Source: Acetobacteraceae bacterium
GTDB lineage: Bacteria; Pseudomonadota; Alphaproteobacteria; Acetobacterales; Acetobacteraceae
Length of the DNA: 64,000 nucleotides
NCBI GenBank assembly: GCA_947475245.1
Contig: CANJLW010000005.1
Span: forward strand, 1-64,000
Direction of reading: 5' to 3'
Made by a program: the position numbers and the translations under genes. The notes under the pieces were generated by a model. That model did not search any database and had not been told where the DNA came from. It saw only the letters and a program-made list of their open reading frames with translations. Shown here piece after piece: positions 35,173 to 43,345 of the stretch (position 1 is its first letter; each line of letters starts with the position of its first letter).

Positions 35173-36153
35173 TCAGGATGCAGGCGGCGCGATCTGCCGT
35201 TCGAACGCGCGCAGGCGTTTGAACACCGAGATCAATTCCACGATCGTCGTCCAGGAGTTCACGAGGTACTGGAACGAGCTTTCCACCCGCCCGAACGCCC
35301 GCACGATCTGCTGCATGACGCCGAGGGTGAGCGCCCCGGTAACGATGGTGGGGCCGAGGGCGATATACGGGACCAGCACGCCGAATTGCAGATACGACCA
35401 CTTCGCGACGTCGAAATACATGTAGTGGAAGAACAGCCGGAAATAGTTCCGCCGCACATCGTCGAACAACCCGCCCAGCGTCGGCGGGGATGCTCGGTTT
35501 GGATCGTCCTCGCCCAGCACCAGTTCCTTGCGATAGGCCGCCTCCACCCGCTGGTTGTCGAATTCCAGCCCCGGCAGCTTGAAGCCGATCGCCGCCATCA
35601 GCACGGTGCCCGCCAGCGCGAACAGGACAGCGACCCACACCAGGGCAAAGTCGACCGGACCGATCCACGGCAATTCCGTGACCTTGGCCGAAAGCGTCCA
35701 GAGGATCGGCAGAAAGGCGAACAGGGTCATGACGCTGCGCATGAAGCTGACGCCCAGCCCCTCGACCAGGCGCGCGAGGCGCATGGTGTCTTCCTGCACG
35801 CGCTGCGACGCGCCCTCGATCAGGCGCAGCCGGTCCCAATGGGCGGCGTAATGGTCGTTCATCGCGGCGCGCCAGCGAAACACGTAATGCTTGATCAGGA
35901 AGTCGGTGATGACGGCGATGGCGACGTAAAGCGCGGCGATGCGTCCGAATGTGGCGATCTGGCCGAAATACTCGTCGAGGGTGATCGAACCCGGCTTGCC
36001 CAGGGCCTTTTGGATAAGGTTGTAGAAGTCGCCGAACCACTCGTTGATTTTGACGTCAAGTTCGACTTTGTACCAGGTGGAGAACAGGATCAGAGCGCTG
36101 CCGGGGTATGCCCAGACAAGCCATTGGCGGGCGAGAAAGAAGGAGCGAAACAT
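35173..36153 (-). CDS. SbmA/BacA-like peptide (and lipid) transporter, short form
   Basis: A 326-residue inner-membrane protein. Strong SbmA/BacA signatures are seen: HYVFRWRAAMNDHY, IEGASQRVQEDTMR, KLPGLEFDNQRVEAAYRKEL, FFHYMYFDVAKW and YLVNSWTTIVELISVFKRLR. SbmA imports peptide antibiotics; BacA of rhizobia is also needed for full very-long-chain acylation of lipid A. The first 80 or so residues of SbmA (the first spans) are missing, but the start is clean. It lies about 1.4 kb from the acpXL operon. Confidence 0.88.
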   Translation of the reverse strand: MFRSFFLARQWLVWAYPGSALILFSTWYKVELDVKINEWFGDFYNLIQKALGKPGSITLDEYFGQIATFGRIAALYVAIAVITDFLIKHYVFRWRAAMNDHYAAHWDRLRLIEGASQRVQEDTMRLARLVEGLGVSFMRSVMTLFAFLPILWTLSAKVTELPWIGPVDFALVWVAVLFALAGTVLMAAIGFKLPGLEFDNQRVEAAYRKELVLGEDDPNRASPPTLGGLFDDVRRNYFRLFFHYMYFDVAKWSYLQFGVLVPYIALGPTIVTGALTLGVMQQIVRAFGRVESSFQYLVNSWTTIVELISVFKRLRAFERQIAPPAS

Positions 36154-36206
36154 CTGGCCTCCGGTTCGGCGTTCGACCGAAGACTTCGCACAGGCTCAAG
36201 GCGACG

Positions 36207-36290
36207 AACAGCCTGGATTGCGAGCCGCTGCTCGGCGACTTCTGGACCACGGTGGACGCGGTGTTGCGCGAGAGAGGAGTGATCCCATGA
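36207..36290 (+). pseudogene. Possible relic of a TumE/DUF6516-like toxin C-terminus
   Basis: The frame directly upstream of the antitoxin-like gene, ending in an ATGA overlap with it, closes with CEPLLGDFWTTVDAVLRERG. This resembles the last helix of small TumE/DUF6516-type toxins that precede this kind of antitoxin. Upstream in the same frame the sequence is antisense to the SbmA-like gene and has no toxin-like residues. So the N-terminal part is probably lost. Family memory only; confidence is low. Confidence 0.3.
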
Positions 36291-36586
36291 TGACCCTGCC
36301 CCAGAAAACACTGAAAGTGGGCATCGCCGGCTATGACGACATGAAGGCCCGCGCCATGGCCGTGGCGCGCGGAGAGCACCGTATCGCGCCCGATGAGCCG
36401 AAAGTGTGGTTCACCTCGACCGAATCCTTTGCCAAGGTCCTCTCGGCCGGCAACCGCGACCTGTTGCGCGTGATCGCCGAACAGGCCCCCGGTTCGCTCG
36501 ACGAACTGGCGCGGATCACGCCGAAGGTGACGCATGACCGGGTGGAACTGGACCTGCCGCTCGCGGTCGAACCAAAGGCAAGCTGA
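36287..36586 (+). CDS. HVO_A0114-family DNA-binding protein, probable antitoxin
   Basis: A 99-residue protein. The N-terminal block KTLKVGIAGYDDMKARAMA and the central VWFTSTESFAKVLSAGNRDL are typical of small winged-helix (MarR-like) antitoxins or repressors; LLRVIAEQAPGSLDELARIT is the helix-turn-helix region. A strong ribosome site (GAGAGGAG) lies 7 bases upstream. Such proteins usually sit just downstream of a small toxin and autorepress; here only a toxin-like C-terminal fragment remains. Confidence 0.72.
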   Translation: MMTLPQKTLKVGIAGYDDMKARAMAVARGEHRIAPDEPKVWFTSTESFAKVLSAGNRDLLRVIAEQAPGSLDELARITPKVTHDRVELDLPLAVEPKAS

Positions 36587-36752
36587 GCGGTGACGGCCTG
36601 AAGCACGAGCCACGTCCCGCGATCGACGCTCTGGCATCGGACCAATCCGCGCGCGCCGGTTTCGCCAATGCGCCGCCGGCCGTCGCGTCCGGTTGCCCCG
36701 CCGATCATAGTTTGGCTTGCTGTCCGGCCAAACCACCGGAGGAGACCGAACC

Positions 36753-37574
36753 ATGACCAGCCAAAGCGAAAAAGCCGAACGGTTCCGGGCGTTGCACGCG
36801 GGTCCCGCGGCATTCGTGATCGGCAACGTATGGGATGCCGGCTCCGCGCGCATGCTGACCGATCTCGGCTATGTCGCGCTCGCGACCTCGTCGGGCGCCT
36901 GCGCCGGCGTGTTGGGGCGGCGCGACGGCCGCGTCAGCCGTCAGGAAGCCATCGATCATGCCCGCGCGATCGTCGAAGCCTCCGCCTTGCCGGTCTCGGC
37001 CGATCTGGAGAAGGGTTTTGGCGACGCCCCGGCCGACGCGGCGGAAACCATCCGTCAGGCCATTCAGATCGGCCTCGTCGGCGCATCGATCGAGGATGCG
37101 ACAGGCGATTCCGTTCGGCCGCTGTACGATATCGCCCAGGCGACCGACCGCATCGCGGCGGCCGCAGAAGCGGCGCGATCCGCCGGGTTCGGCTTTACCC
37201 TGACCGCGCGGACCGAGAATTTTCTGCGCGGCAATCCCAGCCTGGACGACACCATCAAGCGCCTGATCGCCTTTCAGGACGCCGGCGCGGATGTGCTGAT
37301 GGCGCCGGGCCTGCCCGATCTGGATGCCGTCCGCGCGGTCTGCGCCGCCGTGTCGCGTCCGGTGAATTTCATGGCCGGCATTCGCGGCCGCTCATTCTCC
37401 GTCGCGGAACTGGCGGCGGCGGGCGTGCGCCGGGTCAGCGTCGCGACGTCGTTCTATCGCGCGGCGATGACCGGCCTGTTGACGGCGGCGCGCGAACTGC
37501 ACGACAGCGGCACCTTCGGCTATCTGGATACGTCGCTGACCTCGGCCGAACTGAACCGCTTCATGGCCGAATAA
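36753..37574 (+). CDS. Isocitrate lyase/PEP mutase superfamily enzyme
   Basis: A 273-residue TIM-barrel enzyme. Key segments are NVWDAGSARMLTDLGY, the Mg-binding PVSADLEKGFGD, GASIEDATGD and FTLTARTENFLRGN. These match the family branch with oxaloacetate decarboxylase/2-methylisocitrate lyase-like members; the KKCGH loop of true lyases is not seen. It probably cleaves or decarboxylates a 2-oxo acid. GGAGGAGA precedes the ATG at 36753. It is convergent with the acpXL operon. Confidence 0.83.
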   Translation: MTSQSEKAERFRALHAGPAAFVIGNVWDAGSARMLTDLGYVALATSSGACAGVLGRRDGRVSRQEAIDHARAIVEASALPVSADLEKGFGDAPADAAETIRQAIQIGLVGASIEDATGDSVRPLYDIAQATDRIAAAAEAARSAGFGFTLTARTENFLRGNPSLDDTIKRLIAFQDAGADVLMAPGLPDLDAVRAVCAAVSRPVNFMAGIRGRSFSVAELAAAGVRRVSVATSFYRAAMTGLLTAARELHDSGTFGYLDTSLTSAELNRFMAE

Positions 37575-37584
37575 GACGCGGGCC

Positions 37585-38304
37585 TTAGCTGCGCGGTATC
37601 CCGGCGGAGGCGGTCAGACCGCCATCGACCGGGATATAGGCACCGTTGACGTAGCTCGCTTCGGCCGATGCCAGAAACGCGACGACCGCGGCAACTTCGT
37701 CCGGGCGCGCGAAGCGCCCGGCGGGCACGCGCGTTTCGGTGGCGGCGCGATAGGCGGAGAAGGGGGCCATCATCTCGGTATCGACGAAGCCCGGCGCGAC
37801 GTAATTCACGGTGACGCCGCGACGGGCGCTTTCGATTGCCAGCGTCTTCACATAGGACAGCAGCGCCGCCTTGGCCGCGCCATAGGCGGCGTTGCCCTGG
37901 CTTGCGAGTTGCCCGATGACCGAGCCGATGGCGACGATCCGCCCCGTGCGCGCGCGCATCATCGGGCGCACGACGGCGCGCGCGATGCGGGCGAAGGCGA
38001 AGTAGTTGACCTGCATGACGCGTTCGGCGGCGTCCTGATCCATCATGGCGGCGAGCGCGTCATAGGTCGTGCCGCCGACCTGAACCAGCGCATCCCAGGC
38101 CGGCGCGTCCTCCTGCGCCTTGGCGAAGGCTTCCACCGCGTCCTTATCGGCGAGATCGAGCGCGACGGCTGTGGTCGGTCGGGTGAAGTCGCCGGGATCG
38201 GTGCGATAGGTATAGGTGACCTCATCCCCGTCGGCGCTCATCCGGTCCACCACCGCGGCGCCGATCCCGCGGCGACCGCCGATCACCAGGACCCGGCGCG
38301 TCAC
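37585..38304 (-). CDS. fabG: 3-oxoacyl-ACP reductase (FabG-like SDR)
   Basis: A 239-residue short-chain dehydrogenase. The NADPH motif VIGGRRGIGAAV, the Ser in IVAIGSVIGQL and YGAAK (Tyr/Lys) form the active site; the C-terminus ends NGAYIPVDGGLTASAG. It starts at a GTG that overlaps the upstream synthase stop (GTGA). As the last gene of the acpXL operon it likely performs the first reduction in very-long-chain acyl elongation. In rhizobia this position is held by an alcohol dehydrogenase-like gene instead. Confidence 0.87.
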   Translation of the reverse strand: MTRRVLVIGGRRGIGAAVVDRMSADGDEVTYTYRTDPGDFTRPTTAVALDLADKDAVEAFAKAQEDAPAWDALVQVGGTTYDALAAMMDQDAAERVMQVNYFAFARIARAVVRPMMRARTGRIVAIGSVIGQLASQGNAAYGAAKAALLSYVKTLAIESARRGVTVNYVAPGFVDTEMMAPFSAYRAATETRVPAGRFARPDEVAAVVAFLASAEASYVNGAYIPVDGGLTASAGIPRS

Positions 38305-39563
38305 GGCTCGCGGCCAAGCACGACGCAGACATTCTGCCCGCCGAAGCCGAAGGAGTTGGAAATCGCATAGGCCACGTCGGCGGCGCGCGCGACATTCGGC
38401 ACGCAATCCACCGGCAGCGTCGGATCGGGAATGTCGTAGTTGATGGTCGGCGGCAGCACGCCGTTGCGCATGGCCATCAGCGAAAAAATCGCCTCGATCG
38501 CGCCGGCGGCGGTCAGGGTATGGCCGATCATCGACTTGTTCGACGACATCGGGATCGAACCCGCGCGCTCCCCGAAGACGGCAGAGACGCCGACCCATTC
38601 CATCTTGTCGTTTTCCGGCGTGCCGGTGCCGTGCGCGTTGATATAGCCGATCTTGTCCGGGTCCAGCCCGGCATCGGCCAGGCCCTTGCGCATGCAGGCG
38701 ATGATCGGCTTGCCGTCGGGGGAGGAGCGGGTGCGGTGGAACCCGTCCGCCGCCTCGCCGCAGCCGGCGACGGTGCCCAGGATCGTCGCGCCGCGGGCGC
38801 GGGCGCTGCTCAGGCTTTCAAGCACCAGCGCCCCGGCGCCCTCCGCCATCACGAAGCCTTCCCGGTCCTTGCTGAACGGGCGAGAGGCCGAGGACGGCGG
38901 GTCGTTGCGGGTGGACAGGGCGGACAGCAGCGAAAACCGGATCAGACTTTCCGGATTGACCGACGCATCGGTGCCGACCACCAGCGCGGCATCGGTTTCC
39001 CCGCGCCGGATCGCCTCGACCCCCAACTGAATGGCGGTCCCGCCGGAAGCGCAGGCGGTGGAGGTCGCGATCGGCGAACCCTTGGCCCCGAACCGATCCG
39101 CCAGGTTCTGCCCGACGGAACTGAACAGGAAGCGACGGAAATAGGCGGTGAAATCGCCCGAGTCAGCGGCGCGCAGCAGATCGTCGTAGGTGACGCTGTC
39201 GTTGGCGCCGGACGCGGCGGCCAGCGCCTGGCGTTGCGGCCATTCGAGTTCGACCGGCGGCAGCGCCAGGAACAGCGGGCCGGGGAAATCGCCGGGACGA
39301 CCGATGCCGGCTTCGGCGATGGCTTCCTCGATCACCAGTTCCGCCAGACGTTCGGACATCGCCGGGGCGGACGGTTCGGGCACGGCGATGAAGTCGACCG
39401 TGCCGGCGATGGTGGTCTTCAGCCCGTCGATGGGGAAACGCGAGATACGCTTGATGCCGGACACCCCGCGCGTCAGCGCGCGCCAGTTATCGGCCTTGCC
39501 CTGACCCAGGGAGGTGATGACGCCGATGCCGGTTACGACAACCGTCCGATCGCTGCTGGTCAT
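38301..39563 (-). CDS. fabF1XL: Beta-ketoacyl-ACP synthase, FabF1XL-like (active form)
   Basis: A 420-residue condensing enzyme of the KAS II family. The full Cys-His-His triad is visible: Cys in ATSTACASGGTA, His in YINAHGTGTPENDK and His in NKSMIGHTLTAAG. It should carry the condensation activity of the operon, extending acyl chains on the AcpXL-type carrier. It lies 23 bases after the second synthase-like gene and overlaps fabG. The XL naming follows the gene order and the neighbouring carrier protein. Confidence 0.88.
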   Translation of the reverse strand: MTSSDRTVVVTGIGVITSLGQGKADNWRALTRGVSGIKRISRFPIDGLKTTIAGTVDFIAVPEPSAPAMSERLAELVIEEAIAEAGIGRPGDFPGPLFLALPPVELEWPQRQALAAASGANDSVTYDDLLRAADSGDFTAYFRRFLFSSVGQNLADRFGAKGSPIATSTACASGGTAIQLGVEAIRRGETDAALVVGTDASVNPESLIRFSLLSALSTRNDPPSSASRPFSKDREGFVMAEGAGALVLESLSSARARGATILGTVAGCGEAADGFHRTRSSPDGKPIIACMRKGLADAGLDPDKIGYINAHGTGTPENDKMEWVGVSAVFGERAGSIPMSSNKSMIGHTLTAAGAIEAIFSLMAMRNGVLPPTINYDIPDPTLPVDCVPNVARAADVAYAISNSFGFGGQNVCVVLGREP

Positions 39564-39586
39564 GTCGCCTGCTCCTGCTTGCGGCG

Positions 39587-40780
39587 TTATGGACGGGTCA
39601 CGAGAGCCAGCGACTCGCCGCGCCAGGGCCCCCAGCCCGTTACCAGAGCCTGTTTCAATGTCCCGGCGGCGGTAACCTGTTCACTGGCGTCGAGCGGGGC
39701 GAACAGCGCGCCACGCGACACCGCGATGGCCGCCAGCGCCAGATTGGCGACGAAGGACGGTTCGACCGAATGACCCAGGGCGGTCGCGGTCAGCCGGGTC
39801 GGCAGGCCCAGGGTTGCAAGCCAGTCCAGTTCTTCCCGCGTCGCCTCCAACGCGCCGGAGGCACCGGAGATCACCGCGCTGTCGGACGGATCGAGCTTCG
39901 CGCCGAGGGCGGCCAATTGGCCTTCGGCGACCTCGCTCGCCTGATGCGGCAGGCGTTGGCAGCGACCGGTCTCAATCCCCGCGATCTCCGCCAGCGCCCT
40001 CGCCCCCCGTGCCGCCGCATGGGCTCGGCTTTCGATCACCAGGAAACAGCCGACCGAACCGATCGTCATGCCGCCGCCGGCCGGCATGCGGCCTTGCACG
40101 CTGGTCGGCTCCCCCTTCCACAGCGTACGGCCCATCGCGTAGTGCAGCAACACGTCGGCGCGTTGGGCGTTATAGGAACCGCCGACGAGGAAGATGTCGC
40201 CGCTGCCCGCGCCGATGCGCGCGCAGGCGATCCGCACCGCGTCGGCACCGCTGGTTTCTTCCCCCATGAAGGTACGGGAGGAGCCGATCACGCCGTGTAC
40301 CAGCGAGATATTGCCCGCGAGCAGATTGGAAAGCTGCGCCAGGAACAGGGTCGGACGGATGTCGCCCAACAAATGTTCGTTCAGGTAAGCGCCGGGATTT
40401 TCGGCCTTCGGCAGGGCGGACAGGATAGACTGATCGACGGCGTAATCGCGTTCGCCGCCGCCGGCCGCCACGATCATGTCGGTGCGTTCCAGAATGGCGG
40501 TATCGCCCTTGATCCCCGCCGATTCCAGGGCCGCGCCGGCGGCATAGGTGCCGATGCGCTGCCAGGCTTCCATCTGCCGCTGATCGCCGCGCTTGGGAAT
40601 TTGCTTATCCAGCGTCAGCGCGGTCATCGGATGCACGGCATAGGGCGCGAAGCTGGCGCGATCCAGCACCGGCTGGAAGCCGTTCGGATCGTTCAGCGCC
40701 GCCCAATGCGCGTCGGCGCCTTCTCCGAGGCAGGAAATCAGGCCAATGCCGGTGATCAGCGCATCCCGCTCATGCTGCAT
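39587..40780 (-). CDS. fabF2XL: Beta-ketoacyl synthase-like protein, FabF2XL/chain-length-factor type
   Basis: A 397-residue KAS-fold protein without a normal active site. Where KAS enzymes have the nucleophilic Cys it reads GSSRTFMGEETSGADAV, and the NAHGTGT His block reads ISGASGALEATRE; only a later His (TALGHSVEPSF) remains. It therefore resembles the inactive KS-beta partner (chain-length factor) that pairs with an active synthase. The ATG at 40780 overlaps the end of the dehydratase gene by 11 bases. Confidence 0.82.
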   Translation of the reverse strand: MQHERDALITGIGLISCLGEGADAHWAALNDPNGFQPVLDRASFAPYAVHPMTALTLDKQIPKRGDQRQMEAWQRIGTYAAGAALESAGIKGDTAILERTDMIVAAGGGERDYAVDQSILSALPKAENPGAYLNEHLLGDIRPTLFLAQLSNLLAGNISLVHGVIGSSRTFMGEETSGADAVRIACARIGAGSGDIFLVGGSYNAQRADVLLHYAMGRTLWKGEPTSVQGRMPAGGGMTIGSVGCFLVIESRAHAAARGARALAEIAGIETGRCQRLPHQASEVAEGQLAALGAKLDPSDSAVISGASGALEATREELDWLATLGLPTRLTATALGHSVEPSFVANLALAAIAVSRGALFAPLDASEQVTAAGTLKQALVTGWGPWRGESLALVTRP

Positions 40781-41243
40781 CGTAATATTCCTTTGGCACG
40801 CCGACCTTGCGCGCCGTGTCGAGCATGGTAGCGCGAAGCGTCTCATTCGGAAACGCGACGACGCCATAGCGGATTTCGGCGTCGGCGACCTTTTTGCCCT
40901 CGGCGCTGATGCTGGCCTTGACCACGGCAAAGCCGGAGCCGTCGTGCAGCAATTGCGCTTCGGCGATCAACGCCTGCCCGGGCAGCACGAAGGAGCGCAT
41001 CTTGGCTTCCTTGACGTGCATCAGGAACGGCATTTTGACGAAACGCTGAATGGCCAGCACCAGCCAGCCGCCGGTCTGCGCCATGGTTTCAATCATCAGC
41101 ACGCCGGGCAGCAGCGGGTAGCCGGGAAAATGCCCTTCGAAGATCGGGCTTTGTTCGGGAACCGCGCAGGATGCGCGCACGGTGCGTGCATCCGGATCGA
41201 GCGACTCGATCCGGTCCACCATCTGAAAATATTCCAGACGCAT
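40770..41243 (-). CDS. fabZXL: 3-hydroxyacyl-ACP dehydratase, FabZXL-like
   Basis: A 157-residue hot-dog-fold dehydratase. The catalytic His is in EGHFPGYPLLPGVLMIE, where the Glu at the end of the motif is also conserved; GGWLVLAIQRF follows on the helix. It removes water from 3-hydroxyacyl-ACP during elongation. It begins 4 bases after the ACP stop, and its end overlaps the next gene by 11 bases, so the operon is tightly coupled. Confidence 0.88.
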   Translation of the reverse strand: MRLEYFQMVDRIESLDPDARTVRASCAVPEQSPIFEGHFPGYPLLPGVLMIETMAQTGGWLVLAIQRFVKMPFLMHVKEAKMRSFVLPGQALIAEAQLLHDGSGFAVVKASISAEGKKVADAEIRYGVVAFPNETLRATMLDTARKVGVPKEYYDAA

Positions 41244-41247
41244 CGCG

Positions 41248-41526
41248 TCAGGCGGACTTCGCCGCCACCAACTTGTCGATGTTGGCGCAGAGGTTCTTCA
41301 GGACGAAATACTCGTCCGTGGAAACCTTGCCGTCGTTCACTTCCTGCGTCCACTGCTCCAACGGCATCTTGATGCCGAACGCCTTGTCGATCGCGAAGGC
41401 GACATCGAGGAAATCCAGGCTGTCGATGCCCAGATCGTTGATGGCGTGGCTTTCGGGTGTGATCGTATCGGCGCCGATGTCGCATGTATCGGCAATGATT
41501 CCGGCAACCGTCTCGAACGTGGACAC
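41248..41526 (-). CDS. acpXL: AcpXL-type acyl carrier protein (very-long-chain fatty acids)
   Basis: A 92-residue carrier, the same length as rhizobial AcpXL. The phosphopantetheine Ser lies in [12 protein letters not shown], and [18 protein letters not shown] and [19 protein letters not shown] match AcpXL rather than the housekeeping AcpP. In rhizobia AcpXL carries the 27-hydroxy C28 chain transferred to lipid A. The GTG at 41526 is the start, with AGGGG about 10 bases upstream; the longer frame upstream is not conserved. It heads the five-gene operon. Confidence 0.9.
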   Translation of the reverse strand: MSTFETVAGIIADTCDIGADTITPESHAINDLGIDSLDFLDVAFAIDKAFGIKMPLEQWTQEVNDGKVSTDEYFVLKNLCANIDKLVAAKSA

Positions 41527-41642
41527 TAGTGGCGAACCCCTGCAAATAACCACGGGCGGATAACACCGCGTTCCCCCCGCCGCAAGGGCAGGCTCCGCTT
41601 TTCTCCCGGAAGGCCCGTGACGACCGGTTATAGATGAACGCT

Positions 41643-41975
41643 CTACGAACCCCAATGCGGCGGCAGCCAGACCCAGCCGCCGTCACGGTTCGCCCAATAA
41701 CCGGTGTTCCAGAGATTGCCGTGCCCGGCGGCGGGCACATACAGGCCGGGACGCCAGATATAGCCGGCACCGGTCCAATCCCAGTAGCCGGGCTGCCACA
41801 TCAGCGACTCGGCGCTGACCGGGGGCTTGGGGACGATTTCCGGAATCGGTTCCGGCACCGGCGGGAATGGACGCTCGCCGCCGACGCGGGTCGTTTGCGT
41901 CGCGCAGCCGGCGACCATAAGCCCCAAAGCCAGGAAACCGGCCAGTCGCAGTCCGCCGAGATCGCGCAAACGCAT
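41643..41975 (-). CDS. Small lipoprotein with WxxGxW (YXWGQ-like) repeats
   Basis: A 110-residue lipoprotein: signal and lipobox LMVAGC at about residues 19-24, a Pro-rich spacer, then aromatic repeats [18 protein letters not shown] and WVWLPPHW. Such tryptophan/tyrosine repeat lipoproteins are secreted outer-membrane-associated proteins of unknown role. It lies just upstream of the acpXL operon on the same strand (gap 116 bases) and might be cotranscribed with it. Confidence 0.75.
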   Translation of the reverse strand: MRLRDLGGLRLAGFLALGLMVAGCATQTTRVGGERPFPPVPEPIPEIVPKPPVSAESLMWQPGYWDWTGAGYIWRPGLYVPAAGHGNLWNTGYWANRDGGWVWLPPHWGS

Positions 41976-41999
41976 GGTTCGGGTTCCTTTCAGGCGATT

Positions 42000-42055
42000 C
42001 TTAGGGCTTGTTCAACAATAATCGAATCGATCAATCGTGTTGAACAAGCCCTAAG
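42000..42055. repeat. Perfect 18-base inverted repeat (MITE-like palindrome)
   Basis: CTTAGGGCTTGTTCAACA at 42000-42017 is exactly repeated in inverse at 42038-42055, with a 20-base AT-rich loop. It lies between the ispDF stop and the lipoprotein start, both minus-strand genes. No T-run follows the stem, so it looks more like a tiny mobile-element relic than a classic terminator. No transposase is nearby. Confidence 0.7.
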
Positions 42056-42113
42056 CCATTTTTTTGACGGCAACTTCGCCGACGTGCAGACGCACTCATA
42101 TGTCGGCGTTGCC

Positions 42114-43244
42114 TCAATCCGGCAGCAGCACGGTGGCGACCGCCTGCGCGGCGATGCCTTCGCCCCGACCGGTGAAGCCCAGCTTCTCCGTCGTGGTGGC
42201 TTTTACCGAAACGCGGGCGATTTCGCAGCCCAGAAGTTCGGCCAGACGCGCCATCATGGCGGCGGCGTGCGGGGCGATTTTCGGACGCTCGCAGATCAGC
42301 GTCACATCCACATTCGCCACCCGCCCGCCGCGTGCGGCGATGCGCTGGGCCGCGTGGCGCAGAAACCGCGCGCTGTCGGCGTCCTTCCAGGTCGCCTCGC
42401 TGGGCGGGAAGTGCCGGCCGATATCGCCCTCCGCCAGCGCGCCGTAGATCGCGTCGCACAAAGCGTGAATGCCGACATCGGCGTCGGAATGCCCGGCCAG
42501 GCCCTTGTCGTGCGGCACCGCGACGCCGCACAGCATCAGCTTGCGCCCGGCTTCCAGCACATGAACGTCGAAGCCGGTTCCGACCCGGGGACAGAGCACA
42601 GGCGCCATGATGCGTTCCAGCCGGAGCATATCCTCCGGAAAAGTGAGTTTGATATTGTCGTCCGACCCGCCGACGATGCGCACCGCGAGGCCGGCGGCTT
42701 CCAGCAGAGAGGCATCGTCGGTCGCCCCCGTCAGGCCGGAGCGATGCGTGTCGAGCAGGATCTGAAAGCGAAAGGCCTGCGGCGTTTGCGCGCGGAACAG
42801 CGCGTCGCGCGGGACGGTTGTCTGGATTGTCCCGGCATCCACGCGTTTCAGCGTGTCGGCCACCGGCACGGCGGGAATCGCGCCGGGCGCGTCGGCCAGC
42901 GCCGCGATCAGGTCCGGTATCGTGCGATCGGGGAAAAACGGGCGCGCGGCGTCGTGCACCAGCACGATGTCGGGCGCGTGCGCCGCCAAAGCCTCCAACC
43001 CCGCGCGCACGCTGTCCTGGCGGGTGGCGCCGCCGGGGACGACGGGCAGATGCGGCAGGTCGCCCAGGGCGCGGGCGATGGCATCGGCGTCGCCGACGGG
43101 TTGCAGCAGATCGACATGGCGCAGCAGCGCTTCCGCCGCATGGCGCATGACCGGCTTGCCGGCCAGTGACAGGAACTGTTTCGGCGTCTCGGCGCCAAAT
43201 CGGGTTCCCGATCCGGCGGCGACGATAAGGGCGGCGATGGGCAT
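42114..43244 (-). CDS. ispDF: Bifunctional IspD/IspF (MEP pathway)
   Basis: A 376-residue fusion catalysing two MEP-pathway steps: CDP-methylerythritol formation (IspD, about 1-215) and cyclisation to MEcPP (IspF, about 220-376). IspD motifs are [12 protein letters not shown] and LVHDAARPF; IspF motifs are [28 protein letters not shown] with its metal His residues, and [16 protein letters not shown]. The fused form is typical of alphaproteobacteria. ATG at 43244; it is divergent from gor. Confidence 0.95.
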   Translation of the reverse strand: MPIAALIVAAGSGTRFGAETPKQFLSLAGKPVMRHAAEALLRHVDLLQPVGDADAIARALGDLPHLPVVPGGATRQDSVRAGLEALAAHAPDIVLVHDAARPFFPDRTIPDLIAALADAPGAIPAVPVADTLKRVDAGTIQTTVPRDALFRAQTPQAFRFQILLDTHRSGLTGATDDASLLEAAGLAVRIVGGSDDNIKLTFPEDMLRLERIMAPVLCPRVGTGFDVHVLEAGRKLMLCGVAVPHDKGLAGHSDADVGIHALCDAIYGALAEGDIGRHFPPSEATWKDADSARFLRHAAQRIAARGGRVANVDVTLICERPKIAPHAAAMMARLAELLGCEIARVSVKATTTEKLGFTGRGEGIAAQAVATVLLPD

Positions 43245-43345
43245 GGGGCACAGATGCCGCCGACCTGTCGGCACGTCAATCGGAGGCTTGCCACCCGCGC
43301 GGCCTCGGCACAGAGTCCGTTCAATCGGATCAAGGGAAGCCCAGG

